Shown: one piece after another, positions 1-8,545 of the stretch
Position numbering within the stretch: the stretch's first letter is position 1
Layout: every line of letters begins with the position of its first letter
Source: Martinezella dioscoreae
Lineage (GTDB): Bacteria > Pseudomonadota > Alphaproteobacteria > Rhizobiales > Rhizobiaceae
Length of the DNA: 64,000 nucleotides
Assembly (NCBI RefSeq): GCF_009176305.1
Contig: NZ_BLAJ01000001.1
Location: 930,001 to 994,000, forward strand
Direction of reading: 5' to 3'
Notes under the pieces: model-generated
Databases searched by the model: none
Seen by the model: the letters and a program-made list of their open reading frames with translations, nothing else
What the model was told of the DNA's origin: nothing
Position numbers and translations under genes: made by a program

Positions 1-185
1 TCGGCTGGGTCATTGTGGGCGGCCTTGGGTTTGCGACCCTGATCACGCTTTACATCACACCCGTCGCCTATCTTTTGATCGCCCGCTTTGCCAAGCCACA
101 GACGCATGAAGAGCAGCGCCTGCATGACGAGATGTCGGATGCGGCGCTGCGCGCGAAGCTCGCCAATCTTCGCGCGGCGGAGTAG
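1..185 (+). CDS. RND efflux transporter, C-terminal end only
   Basis: Only the last 60 codons are inside the window (readable from base 3). They give a hydrophobic segment (GFATLITLYITPVAYLL) followed by a charged cytoplasmic tail ending at TAG 183-185. This is the typical end of the inner-membrane pump of the AcrB/MexB (HAE1) family: last transmembrane helix with TLYITPV, then a short tail. The family exports drugs or other small molecules with a membrane fusion protein and an outer-membrane channel; those partners would lie upstream, outside the window. The substrate cannot be judged from this fragment. Confidence 0.75.
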   Translation, partial: GWVIVGGLGFATLITLYITPVAYLLIARFAKPQTHEEQRLHDEMSDAALRAKLANLRAAE

Positions 186-430
186 ATCGGCACCGGCAGG
201 TTGGTCCGTTGCAGGCGTTGCGCTTATTTATGGTAAATCAGGGGTATCGTTTAGCGCTTTTTTAAGCATGTTTGCTAATCATGTCGGTATGTAACCGCTG
301 GAGCGCAGGTGTTGTTTTGCCTCGCTCCCCGTTCGCCGACACGCTCGGCCCGCGCGCATGAGCGCCCGCGGCAAGGTTCCGATGTCTCCTTGTATTTGTT
401 GCGTATTGTTGCGTCCGGAGTTCATGTGCC

Positions 431-1444
431 GTGAGTATTTTTTCGACCTTCATCAGGGTCAGTCCCTCTGTGAATACAGCACTGGAAGTGCTGAGGGACA
501 CCCAGACCAAACTGGGTAATGCCGAGCGACAGATGTCGTCAGGCCTGCGGGTTCAGTCGGCCAGAGACAATGCCACCTACTGGAAAATCTCGACTTTGAC
601 GCATACCGACATCGGCGCGATTTCGTCGGTTCAGGATGCGCTCGGTCTCGCCGCCTCGACCGTCAGCACCGCTTCCACGGGTGTCGGTAGCGCGATCGAT
701 GTCGTGACCGAGATCAGGACGAAGCTCGTCAGCGCCTATGAGACCAGCGTCGACAAAACGACACTCAACGACGAGATCACCGAGCTCAAGCAGCAGTTGC
801 GCAGCGTTGGGGAGTCGGCGACCTTCAACGGCGTCAACTGGACCGTGCTGCAAGATGGCGCGGACCCGACTGACCCCCATGAGATTCCAGGCTCCCTTAT
901 CCGGGGTACCAACGGCACCGTAACGATCGGCATGCTGAGCTATGCGGGCGTCAGCTCGACGACGGGGCCAATCACCTCGGCCGATGCGCGTTATCTGATC
1001 GACGATCAGTCAAGCGGCACCGGCGGATATGGCGTGCTGACGTCGACATCTTTCGCCACCGAAGCCGGAGCGGCTAAGAATTATGTGCTCATCAGCAGCA
1101 AAAACGGCAATACGAGCGGCCAGGTGGAGATTTCGCTCGATGCGAATACGAGTCGGGGCGCTATTGTCGACATGGTCAACACCGTGACGGGAATGCTGAA
1201 CCAGCTCAAGACGATCGGATCCGCCTTCGGCTCCCTCGAGGCGCGTATCAATCTTCAGACCGAGTTTGCCAGGAATCTCAATGATTCGCTGACCAGCGGG
1301 GTCGGCAAACTCGTGGATGCCGATATGGAACAGCAGTCGAGCAAGGTTCTGGCGCTGCAGGCTCAGCAACAACTCGGGCTGCAATCTCTGTCGATTGCCA
1401 ATGCGAGCTACAATACGGTTCTGCAACTCTTCCAGAACCATTGA
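431..1444 (+). CDS. Flagellin, divergent orphan copy
   Basis: 337 residues. The N-terminal flagellin D0/D1 helix region is seen at about residues 12-110 (LRDTQTKLGNAERQMSSGLRV, then RDNATYWKIS and QDALGLAASTV), and the C-terminal D1/D0 region at about 255-337 ending NTVLQLFQNH. The centre is short and variable, as in rhizobial flagellins. GTG start with GGAG ten bases upstream; an ATG at 424 is in another frame. The first residues (MSIFSTFIR) differ from the usual MTSI..NTSAM start, so this is a divergent paralogue. No flagellar gene neighbours it: an RND pump lies upstream and an OmpA lipoprotein downstream. Rhizobia are known to carry minor flagellins outside the main flagellar cluster. A role as a minor filament component is inference. 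Confidence 0.85.
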   Translation: MSIFSTFIRVSPSVNTALEVLRDTQTKLGNAERQMSSGLRVQSARDNATYWKISTLTHTDIGAISSVQDALGLAASTVSTASTGVGSAIDVVTEIRTKLVSAYETSVDKTTLNDEITELKQQLRSVGESATFNGVNWTVLQDGADPTDPHEIPGSLIRGTNGTVTIGMLSYAGVSSTTGPITSADARYLIDDQSSGTGGYGVLTSTSFATEAGAAKNYVLISSKNGNTSGQVEISLDANTSRGAIVDMVNTVTGMLNQLKTIGSAFGSLEARINLQTEFARNLNDSLTSGVGKLVDADMEQQSSKVLALQAQQQLGLQSLSIANASYNTVLQLFQNH

Positions 1445-1634
1445 TTGCAGCGAACGGCTGAAATTGACGGGCTGGCGGGTGGATGGCGCCGCACGTCCGC
1501 ATGCGCCGGCTTCTGCAAAAGCTCTGCTGACGCTCTATGCACAGGGGACAAGGGTCTGGATAAGATTTCTCTTCATGATATTGCCGCAATGCTTCATATC
1601 TGCTGCGGCCATCGAACCGGAGAGCGACGATTCT

Positions 1635-2303
1635 ATGATCAAGAAAATTGCCATTCTTGCCCTTGCGGCAACCTTTTTGAACGCATGCACCACCACCGAC
1701 CCCTATACGGGTGAGCAGAAGGTATCGAATACCGCAGGCGGTGCGGCGATCGGTGCCGGCGTCGGTGCCGTTGCCGGTCTTCTGATCGGTCATTCGCCGG
1801 CCTCGCGCCGCAATGCCGCGCTGATCGGCGCCGGCGTCGGTGCGCTCGCGGGTGCCGGTATCGGCAACTACATGGACCAGCAGGAGTCCGAACTGCGTGC
1901 ACAGCTGCAGGGCACTGGCGTTTCGGTTACCCGCGTCGGCGACCGCATCATCCTGAACATGCCTTCGGCGATCACCTTCGATATCGACCAGGATGCGATC
2001 AAGCCGGAATTCTTCCCGACGCTCAATTCCGTCGCGATCGTTCTGCGCAAGTTCAACCGCACGCTGATCGACGTCAACGGCCATACGGATTCGACCGGCA
2101 GCCTGCAGCATAACCAGGATCTGTCCGAACGCCGCGCCGGATCGGTCGCGTCCTACCTCGGCAGCCAGGGCATCGACCAGCGTCGCATGTCGGCCATCGG
2201 CTTCGGTCCATCGCAGCCGGTCGCATCCAATGCCACCGAGGCTGGCCGCGCCCAGAACCGCCGCGTCGAGATCCAGATCGCACCGATCACGCAGAACGGC
2301 TAA
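1635..2303 (+). CDS. OmpA-family outer-membrane lipoprotein with glycine-zipper
   Basis: 222 residues from the ATG at 1635; a longer frame exists upstream but only this start gives a lipoprotein signal. The signal (MIKKIAILALAATFLNAC) ends in a lipobox with Cys at residue 18. A glycine-rich zipper (GGAAIGAGVGAVAGLLIG, repeated as ALIGAGVGALAGAGIG) covers about residues 35-78. A C-terminal OmpA/MotB peptidoglycan-binding domain follows (ITFDIDQD, DVNGHTDSTGS, LSERRAGSVASYL, GFGPSQPVASN, QNRRVEI). It should anchor the outer membrane to peptidoglycan, as in YiaD/Pal-like proteins. It is monocistronic, with a clear terminator directly after it. Confidence 0.88.
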   Translation: MIKKIAILALAATFLNACTTTDPYTGEQKVSNTAGGAAIGAGVGAVAGLLIGHSPASRRNAALIGAGVGALAGAGIGNYMDQQESELRAQLQGTGVSVTRVGDRIILNMPSAITFDIDQDAIKPEFFPTLNSVAIVLRKFNRTLIDVNGHTDSTGSLQHNQDLSERRAGSVASYLGSQGIDQRRMSAIGFGPSQPVASNATEAGRAQNRRVEIQIAPITQNG

Positions 2304-2315
2304 GCCTTTTCAACA

Positions 2316-2349
2316 AAAACGGCCGGGTCTCGCGATCCGGCCGTTTTCT
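2316..2349 (+). terminator. Rho-independent terminator of the OmpA lipoprotein gene
   Basis: An A-run, then a perfect inverted repeat (AACGGCCGG ... CCGGCCGTT) around a short loop, followed by a T-rich run (TTTTCTTT), starting 13 bases after the stop codon. The A-run on the other side means it could also work for the convergent DUF2000 gene. Confidence 0.85.
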
Positions 2350-2361
2350 TTGCGCGTCCGA

Positions 2362-2769
2362 TCACGCATGCATGCTTGCGCCCTTGGTTATCTTGTCGAC
2401 GATTTTCTTGTCCGCGCGCATGGCGATACCGACGACCTTGGCATCTTCCGGCGCGAATTCGGAAAAGACGGCGCGGTTGGCCGCGTCATGGCCGGTTGAA
2501 AACATTTCCTCTATGAAGATGGAAGAGGTAACGCCTCGCTCCAGCGAGCGGCGGTGGATGGCGGCAATGCTCTCCTTGTCGGCCGAGAGCACGATGATGG
2601 GCTGGATCGACAAAGCGTTGTAGACGTTGCCGGTGCGATCGCGATAGGCTTCGCCGATGATATCGGGATGTTGTCCGGCTATGCCTGTGGATAGGAAGGC
2701 CGTTACATTCAGCTTTTGCCAGGATTGAAGGTCGTTTCGCAGAACGATCGCGATTTTGGTATCGAACAT
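2362..2769 (-). CDS. DUF2000 family protein
   Basis: 135 residues, start ATG complementing 2767-2769. The sequence (MFDTKIAIVLRNDLQSWQKLNV near the start, then NALSIQPIIVLSAD and RRSLERG) matches what I recall of the DUF2000 family, small single-domain alpha/beta proteins distantly like peptidyl-tRNA hydrolase 2. The biochemical role is unknown. It is divergently transcribed from an AraC-family regulator whose first ATG is only two bases away, an arrangement that suggests the regulator controls this gene. Function is not assigned. Confidence 0.7.
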   Translation of the reverse strand: MFDTKIAIVLRNDLQSWQKLNVTAFLSTGIAGQHPDIIGEAYRDRTGNVYNALSIQPIIVLSADKESIAAIHRRSLERGVTSSIFIEEMFSTGHDAANRAVFSEFAPEDAKVVGIAMRADKKIVDKITKGASMHA

Positions 2770-2771
2770 CG

Positions 2772-3671
2772 ATGGTCACTTTCATGCAGTCTGGAAATGG
2801 GACATTGCACGAGGATGTAGCCGGACAGATCTTCGAGGGTCTTGAACGTTTGTGCGTGACACCGGAGGCCAACCGCATCCTGTCTGCACCTGCCTATCCG
2901 GGCATCGAACGCATCCAGGCGCAGTTTCGTGGCGATGCCTTCGAACTGCATCGTCACGACACCTATGCGCTTGGCGTCACCATGCGCGGCGTGCAGACAT
3001 TCCGTTATCGTGGCGAACAGCGCTACAGCTTGCCCGGCCGGGTGATCATTCTTCATCCGGACGAACTGCATGATGGCGGGGCAGCGACCGAGGACGGCCT
3101 CGTGTACCGGATGCTGTATCTGGAACCATCGGTGCTGTTTCAATGCCTTGAGGCGGCGCGTGTCGGCCTGCCTTTCGTCGATGACCCCGTGGTGGAAGAC
3201 AATCGTCTCGCCGGCCTGTTGCTGGCGGCGCTTGGCGAGCTCGATCGCGAGCTGGATGAGCTCTTCGTCGACGATTTCGTTTCGCGACTCACCGACGGAC
3301 TTGTCCAGCACGCCCGTTTGCCGCAACGGCGCTTGGGCAGCATTGCGTGGGGGCAGGTGAAGACTGCGCGAGACTATCTCGAGGCGCATGTCACACGAGG
3401 TGTGCGCTCGCAGGAATTGGAGCGCATCACCGGTCTCGATCGCTTTGCGCTGGCGCGGCATTTCCGTGCCGCCTTTGCAACAAGCCCGCATCGGTTCCTG
3501 CTGATGCGGCGGCTGCAGCAGGCAAAGGCGATGATCGGCGCGGGAGAGCCGATCGCGGAGGTGGCCGCGGCAACCGGCTTTGCCGATCAGAGCCATCTGA
3601 CCCGGCATTTCAAGAAGGCGTTCGGCATTGCTCCGGGTGCCTGGAACAGTATGGTTCAGAGAGCCGGTTAG
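2772..3671 (+). CDS. AraC-family transcriptional regulator with cupin sensor domain
   Basis: 299 residues. N-terminal AraC-binding cupin half (about residues 35-120, with FELHRHDTYALGV and GRVIILHPDELHDG, a His-containing small-ligand pocket pattern). The C-terminal double helix-turn-helix domain (about 200-295) has LERITGLDRFALARHFRAAF and IAEVAAATGFADQSHLTRHF. The start is uncertain: ATG at 2772 leaves two bases to the divergent DUF2000 start and has no clear ribosome site, and the ATG at 2784 is possible. It probably regulates DUF2000 and itself; the ligand is unknown. Confidence 0.88.
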   Translation: MVTFMQSGNGTLHEDVAGQIFEGLERLCVTPEANRILSAPAYPGIERIQAQFRGDAFELHRHDTYALGVTMRGVQTFRYRGEQRYSLPGRVIILHPDELHDGGAATEDGLVYRMLYLEPSVLFQCLEAARVGLPFVDDPVVEDNRLAGLLLAALGELDRELDELFVDDFVSRLTDGLVQHARLPQRRLGSIAWGQVKTARDYLEAHVTRGVRSQELERITGLDRFALARHFRAAFATSPHRFLLMRRLQQAKAMIGAGEPIAEVAAATGFADQSHLTRHFKKAFGIAPGAWNSMVQRAG

Positions 3672-3687
3672 CGGAGCCTGCCGGCTC

Positions 3688-4413
3688 TCAATGGATGCCG
3701 AGGAACTGCTTGAGCTCCGGCGTTTGCGGATTGGCAAAGACTTCGCCGGGCGGTCCGATTTCGTGCACGCGGCCCTGGTGCATGAAGACGACGCGCGAGC
3801 AGACGTCGCGGGCGAATTTCATCTCATGGGTCACCATCAGCAGCGTCATGCCTTCGCTTGCCAGCTCGCGCACGACGGCGAGAACTTCCGCGACCAGTTC
3901 CGGGTCCAGTGCGGAGGTGATTTCATCGCAGAGCAGCGCGATCGGCTGCATGGCAAGTGCCCTGGCGATGGCGACGCGCTGCTGCTGGCCGCCGGAGAGC
4001 TCATCCGGATAGGCGTCGAACTTGTGCCCGAGGCCGACACGGTCGAGCATGCGCCGCGCCATGGCCTCGGCTTCGGCCTTGGCGGTCTTCTTGACGACCA
4101 TCTGGGACAGCATGACATTGCGTCCCGCGCTCAGGTGCGGGAAAAGATTGAATTGCTGGAAGATCATGCCGACCTTCAGTCGGAGGGCCTTCAAATGCAG
4201 ATCGTCGGGCAGGAGCTGTGCGCCCGCGACGGAGATCGAGCCGTCATTGATCGTTTCCAGGCCGTTGATGCAGCGCAGCAGCGTTGACTTTCCCGAACCG
4301 CTCTTGCCGATGATGGCGATGACTTCGCCGGGCTCGACATCGAGGTTGATGCCCTTCAGGACTTCGTTGGTGCCGAAGCTCTTGCGGACTTCAGTGATTT
4401 CGATGAGCGACAT
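3688..4413 (-). CDS. Polar amino-acid ABC transporter, ATP-binding protein
   Basis: 241 residues from MSLIEITEV; the frame is open further upstream, but that part lies inside the permease gene and is not family sequence. Walker A is GKSGSGKST (about residues 37-45), the signature is LSGGQQQRVAIARAL, Walker B is ALLCDEITSALD, and the H-loop is MLLMVTHEM. This is the GlnQ/HisP type, energising uptake of polar amino acids at the inner membrane. It is the last gene of a four-gene minus-strand operon (binding protein, two permeases, ATPase) and its start overlaps the end of the second permease by 23 bases. The substrate is not determined. Confidence 0.93.
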   Translation of the reverse strand: MSLIEITEVRKSFGTNEVLKGINLDVEPGEVIAIIGKSGSGKSTLLRCINGLETINDGSISVAGAQLLPDDLHLKALRLKVGMIFQQFNLFPHLSAGRNVMLSQMVVKKTAKAEAEAMARRMLDRVGLGHKFDAYPDELSGGQQQRVAIARALAMQPIALLCDEITSALDPELVAEVLAVVRELASEGMTLLMVTHEMKFARDVCSRVVFMHQGRVHEIGPPGEVFANPQTPELKQFLGIH

Positions 4414-5050
4414 TGAGCTTCCTCTCCAGGATCTGGCTGCTTTTTGACAGCGGCCAGCACAGGGCGAAATAGATGAGCGCGACAAAGCCGTAGACGGTGA
4501 ACGGCTGGAAGGTCGCATTGGTGATGACGGTGCCGGCCTTCGATAGCTCGACGAAGCCGATGATGGAGGTCAGGGCCGTGCCCTTGACGACCTGCACGGA
4601 GAAGCCGACCGTCGGCGGCACGGCGATGCGCAGCGCCTGGGGCAGGATGACGTAGCACATCTGCTGCAGATAGCCCATCCCCAGACTGGCCGAAGCCTCC
4701 CATTGCCCCTTGGCAACAGCCTCGACGCAGCCGCGCCAGATTTCGGTCAGGAAGGCTGATGACCAGAGGGTGAGCGCGACGCCGGCAGCCAGCCAGGCCG
4801 GCACGTCGATCCCGAAAAGCCCGAGACCGAAGAAGGCCAGGAAGAGCTGCATCAGCAGCGGCGTGCCCTGGAACAGCTCGACAAAATATCTGACCGCGAT
4901 GCGGCCTACCTTTGCCTTGCCGATCCGCAGGAACAGCAGGATCGCGCCGACGATGGCACCGCCGGCGAAGGAGACGAGCGACAGCAATATCGTCCAGCGC
5001 GCGGCCAGAAGCAGGCCCCGCAGTATATCCCATGTGGTGAATTGGATCAT
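4391..5050 (-). CDS. Polar amino-acid ABC transporter permease (second)
   Basis: 219 residues, HisM/GlnP type with about five membrane spans. The family hallmark FLTEIWRGCVEAVAKGQWEAS with LGMGYLQQMCYVILPQA (the EAA loop that docks on the ATPase) is at about residues 100-140. The start ATG overlaps the stop of the upstream permease by four bases (ATGA), so the two are likely translationally coupled and form a heterodimeric channel. Confidence 0.92.
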   Translation of the reverse strand: MIQFTTWDILRGLLLAARWTILLSLVSFAGGAIVGAILLFLRIGKAKVGRIAVRYFVELFQGTPLLMQLFLAFFGLGLFGIDVPAWLAAGVALTLWSSAFLTEIWRGCVEAVAKGQWEASASLGMGYLQQMCYVILPQALRIAVPPTVGFSVQVVKGTALTSIIGFVELSKAGTVITNATFQPFTVYGFVALIYFALCWPLSKSSQILERKLNVAHRNH

Positions 5051-5718
5051 TGGCGGACCCTGCGTGGAAAGATCATCTTGCCCACGACCGCGAGTACCTG
5101 TCGAAGCAGGATCGCCAGCCCGAGGTAGATCGCCGTGGAGACGAAATAGGCTTCGAAGGCGCGGAAAGAACGTGACTGAATGAAGTTTGCTGCGAAGGTC
5201 AGATCTTCGGCGGCGATCTGCGAGACGACAGAGGAGCCGAGCATGACGATGACGACTTGCGACGACAGTGCCGGCCAGATGCGCTGCAGGGACGGAACGA
5301 GGACGACATGCCGAAAGGTTTCGAACCGGGTCATGGCAAGGCTGGCGCCGGCTTCGAATTGCCCGCGCGGCGTTGCCTGTATGCCGGCGCGGATGATCTC
5401 GCAGCTATAGGCGCCGAGATTGATGATCATCGCGAGATTGGCAGCCGTCATCTCGTTCATCTGCACGCCGATGCCGGGCAGGCCAAAGAAGATAAAGAAG
5501 AGCTGAATCAGAAACGGCGTATTGCGGATGAGCTCGACATAGGCAGCCACCAAGGGTTTGAGCCACCCTGGACCGAGTGCACGCGCCCAGGCGCAGGCAA
5601 TTCCGAGGAGAATGCCAAGCGCAGCGCCGATAAGGGTCAGCTCCACAGTGACGAGAACGCCCTTGATCAGCGTGGGATAGTATTCGGCAAGCCAGCCGAA
5701 ATCGAAATGATAGCGCAT
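5047..5718 (-). CDS. Polar amino-acid ABC transporter permease (first)
   Basis: 223 residues, HisQ/GlnP type. Membrane spans begin at about residue 20, the motif AYVELIRNTPFLIQLFFIFFG is at about 78-98, and the EAA-like loop has IIRAGIQATPRGQFEAGASL. It ends with the four-base ATGA overlap into the second permease. It lies 63 bases after the binding-protein gene in the same direction, so one operon is likely. Confidence 0.92.
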   Translation of the reverse strand: MRYHFDFGWLAEYYPTLIKGVLVTVELTLIGAALGILLGIACAWARALGPGWLKPLVAAYVELIRNTPFLIQLFFIFFGLPGIGVQMNEMTAANLAMIINLGAYSCEIIRAGIQATPRGQFEAGASLAMTRFETFRHVVLVPSLQRIWPALSSQVVIVMLGSSVVSQIAAEDLTFAANFIQSRSFRAFEAYFVSTAIYLGLAILLRQVLAVVGKMIFPRRVRQ

Positions 5719-5781
5719 GGGAGAAAGCCCCGCTCGGACCGATCACGCCGCCGAATGACGGCACGATCGGTCCTGCGTTGA

Positions 5782-6576
5782 TCAGAAGCCGGCCGGCAGG
5801 TCGGCGCCCAGCCATTTCTGCGACATCTTGTTCAGCGTCCCGTCCGCCTTGGCGGCGGCAACGATGTCGTTGACCTTCTTCTGCAGCGCCGGCTCGTTCT
5901 TGTTCAGGCCGATGAAGCAGGGGGAGTTGGTGATGAGGAATTTCATCTCGGGCTTCTTCGGAGGGTTCTTGGCGAGAATGGCCGCCGCGACAACGTTGCC
6001 GGTCGCAACCAGCTGGACCTGTCCGGACAAGAAGGCGGAGATGGTGCCGTTATTGTCCTCGTAGCGCTTGATCGTCGCGTCCTGCGGCGCGATCTTGGTC
6101 AATGCCAGATCCTCGATCGCGCCGCGGGTGACGCCGATCGTCTTGCCGGAAAGGTCTTCCGCCTTTGTTGCCGCGACATCGCCGGGGCCGAAGACGCCGT
6201 TGAAGAAGGGCGCGTAGGCTTCAGAGAAATCGATGACCTTTTCACGATCCGGATTCTTGCCGAGGCTTGAGATCACCAGATCGACCTTGTTCGTCTGCAG
6301 ATAGGGAATGCGGTTGGCGCTGGTGACCGGAACGAGCTCCGTTTTCACGCCGAGTTTTTCGCCGATCAGATTGGCCATGTCGATGTCGTAGCCCATGGGC
6401 GCCATGTCCGTGCCGACGCTGCCGAAGGGCGGGAAGTCCTGCGGGACGGCGACGCGGAGTGTGCCGCGGGAGGCTATGTCGCTCAGAGCATCCGCCCGAG
6501 CTGCGTCAGGGGCGGAAACCGACCCCATTGCGAGCATCGCAATTCCGAGTGCCATGAGCATTTGTCTGCGCTTCAT
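5782..6576 (-). CDS. Amino-acid ABC transporter substrate-binding protein (family 3)
   Basis: 264 residues from MKRRQMLMALG; a start five codons earlier (MEGHS) is possible. A Sec signal peptide with hydrophobic core (LMALGIAMLAMGSVSAPDAARA) should be cut near residue 28. The mature protein has the family-3 binding signature (LRVAVPQDFPPFG, GYDIDMANLIGEKLG, VDLVISSLGKNPDREK, FSEAY). It captures a polar amino acid or opine-like ligand in the periplasm for the two permeases downstream. First gene of the operon, and divergent from the FAD dehydrogenase gene across 330 bases. Confidence 0.92.
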   Translation of the reverse strand: MKRRQMLMALGIAMLAMGSVSAPDAARADALSDIASRGTLRVAVPQDFPPFGSVGTDMAPMGYDIDMANLIGEKLGVKTELVPVTSANRIPYLQTNKVDLVISSLGKNPDREKVIDFSEAYAPFFNGVFGPGDVAATKAEDLSGKTIGVTRGAIEDLALTKIAPQDATIKRYEDNNGTISAFLSGQVQLVATGNVVAAAILAKNPPKKPEMKFLITNSPCFIGLNKNEPALQKKVNDIVAAAKADGTLNKMSQKWLGADLPAGF

Positions 6577-6906
6577 CGAATGTCCTTCCAATCGTGGCTA
6601 TGTGAAAGCTGAAAGGCGATAGGCAAGACATATGCCAGTCGACGGGAGACTGCTTCGGGGTGCTACGGTAGGGATGAAAGTGAGTGCTCGATGATCGTTG
6701 AGGCGATGCTCTGATTAAAATATAGGCAAAACTCTGCCGCGATGATTTTTCCAGCCGACCGATCGCCACGCCTTTGATCAATCGCACAAAACTTGAACTT
6801 ATACGCGATAGCAGCTCGCTTTCATCACTGGACAGCGCCGCCCCAATTGCCCCATAGAACCGGAAGGGGTTAACGTCCTTGATGATCGCGATGGGAGATT
6901 CAGATT
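6577..6906. promoter_or_regulatory. Divergent intergenic region, no gene seen
   Basis: 330 bases between the start of the amino-acid ABC operon (minus strand) and the FAD dehydrogenase gene (plus strand). It must hold both promoters. I see no ORF with a ribosome site, no riboswitch-like fold and no strong inverted repeat, and I cannot place the promoters with confidence. Confidence 0.5.
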
Positions 6907-8319
6907 ATGGTTTTGGCTGATGCAAAGGCGGGAACACGCAACGAGGCCGGCATATCCGCCGTTCTCGGTATTCTGAAGCAGGCCTTTGGCGAGCGTTTCC
7001 AGACCGGCGAAAGTTTTCGCGCCCAGCACGCCCACACGACCACCTATATCCCATCGCAGCTACCGGATGGCGTGGTCTTTGCCGAAACGAGCGAGGATGT
7101 GCGGACTGTTGTCAAGGCATGTGCCGAACATAAGGTTCCGGTCATTCCTTTTGGCACTGGATCTTCGCTGGAGGGACAGGTGAATGCGCCGCAGGGCGGC
7201 ATTTCCATCGATTTCAGCCGCATGAACCGCATTCTCGAAGTCAATGCCGAGGATCTGGATTGCACGGTCGAGCCCGGCGTCACCCGCGAGCAGCTTAATA
7301 CCTACTTGCGCGACACCGGCTTATTCTTTCCGATCGATCCCGGCGCCAATGCCTCGATCGGCGGCATGGCATCGACGCGCGCGTCGGGCACCAATGCCGT
7401 GCGCTATGGTACGATGAAGGACAATGTTCTGTCCGTGACCGTAGTGACCGCCAATGGCGAGGAAATCCGCACCGCCCGACGCGCCAAGAAATCATCCGCC
7501 GGTTACGATCTGACGCGGCTTTTCGTCGGCGCCGAAGGCACGCTCGGCGTGCTGACCTCGATCACGCTGCGCCTTCAGGGCATTCCGCAGAAGATCGCCG
7601 GCGGCGCCTGCGCTTTTCCGGATATCAAGGCTGCGTGCGATGCGGTCATCATGACCATCCAGATGGGTGTTCCGGTCGCGCGCATCGAACTGCTCGATGC
7701 CATGCAGATGCGGGCCTGCAATCGCTATTCTGGTCTGACCTATGACGAGAAGCCGACGCTCTTCCTCGAATTTCATGGCACCGACGAAACTGTTGCGCTG
7801 CAGTCGGCGCAATTTGCCGAGATCGCGGCTGAATGCGGTGGCGGCGAATTCCTTTGGACAAGCAACGCCGAGGAGCGCAACAAGCTCTGGAAGGCTCGCC
7901 ATGACGCCTATTGGGCTTGCCGCGCGCTGGCGCCGGAACTGGCTGCGCTATCGACAGATGTCTGCGTGCCGATCTCGCGGCTTGCCGAATGCGTCGCAGA
8001 AACCCAGGCCGATATCGAGGCGCACGGCCTGCTGGCACCGATCGTCGGCCATGCCGGCGACGGCAATTTCCATGTGCTCGTCTTGTTCGACGACAAGACG
8101 CCGGAGGGTATCGCCGTTGTCGAGGAATTCGTCGCACGCCTCAACGCGCGTGCGCTTGCCATGGATGGCACCTGCACGGGCGAGCACGGCATAGGGCAGG
8201 GGAAGATGGCGTTTCTGGAGCAGGAACTCGGCGATGCGGTCGATCTGATGCGTCAGATCAAGGAGTCGCTCGATCCGGATGCCATTTTCAATCCAGGGAA
8301 GATATTCCGCAGGCACTGA
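6907..8319 (+). CDS. FAD-linked 2-hydroxyacid dehydrogenase (GlcD/D-lactate dehydrogenase type)
   Basis: 470 residues. N-terminal FAD-binding PCMH domain (about residues 45-225): PVIPFGTGSSLEGQ, then GANASIGGMASTRASGTNAVRYG and AEGTLGVLTSITLRL. The C-terminal FAD-oxidase domain (about 230-470) has GHAGDGNFHVLVLFD and TCTGEHGIGQGKMAFLEQE, the histidine-containing motifs of GlcD, Dld and D-lactate dehydrogenase (cytochrome). It oxidises a D-2-hydroxyacid such as D-lactate or glycolate and passes electrons to the respiratory chain. No GlcE/GlcF partners are adjacent, which favours the stand-alone D-lactate dehydrogenase type. ATG start. Confidence 0.88.
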   Translation: MVLADAKAGTRNEAGISAVLGILKQAFGERFQTGESFRAQHAHTTTYIPSQLPDGVVFAETSEDVRTVVKACAEHKVPVIPFGTGSSLEGQVNAPQGGISIDFSRMNRILEVNAEDLDCTVEPGVTREQLNTYLRDTGLFFPIDPGANASIGGMASTRASGTNAVRYGTMKDNVLSVTVVTANGEEIRTARRAKKSSAGYDLTRLFVGAEGTLGVLTSITLRLQGIPQKIAGGACAFPDIKAACDAVIMTIQMGVPVARIELLDAMQMRACNRYSGLTYDEKPTLFLEFHGTDETVALQSAQFAEIAAECGGGEFLWTSNAEERNKLWKARHDAYWACRALAPELAALSTDVCVPISRLAECVAETQADIEAHGLLAPIVGHAGDGNFHVLVLFDDKTPEGIAVVEEFVARLNARALAMDGTCTGEHGIGQGKMAFLEQELGDAVDLMRQIKESLDPDAIFNPGKIFRRH

Positions 8320-8545
8320 AAGATGGAATATTTTCATGATCTTGGCTTGCTACGGCCGCGAATGGCGCTAGGCTGCATCCGCACTTTTCCGGTTTTTGCC
8401 ATGAAAAGCCACCGATATGCGCTAGATGGGGCATATCTCCCGAAAAGAGCTGCTGTAACAGGCGGAGATCGGGTAGAACCATGCATATGCGCTCTGACAA
8501 GCGACGCCTGCATGTGTTGGGAATGAAGATTGGAGACGATACGCG

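Noticed and set aside
3660-3687. Inverted repeat AGAGCCGG...CCGGCTCT between convergent AraC and ABC genes as a terminator
   Set aside because: The stem is present but there is no T-run on either side and it overlaps coding sequence of the AraC gene, so I did not list it.
8413-8437. GATATGC...GCATATC hairpin upstream of the AsmA gene as a small RNA or terminator
   Set aside because: AT-rich seven-base stem without T-run or promoter context; most likely chance.
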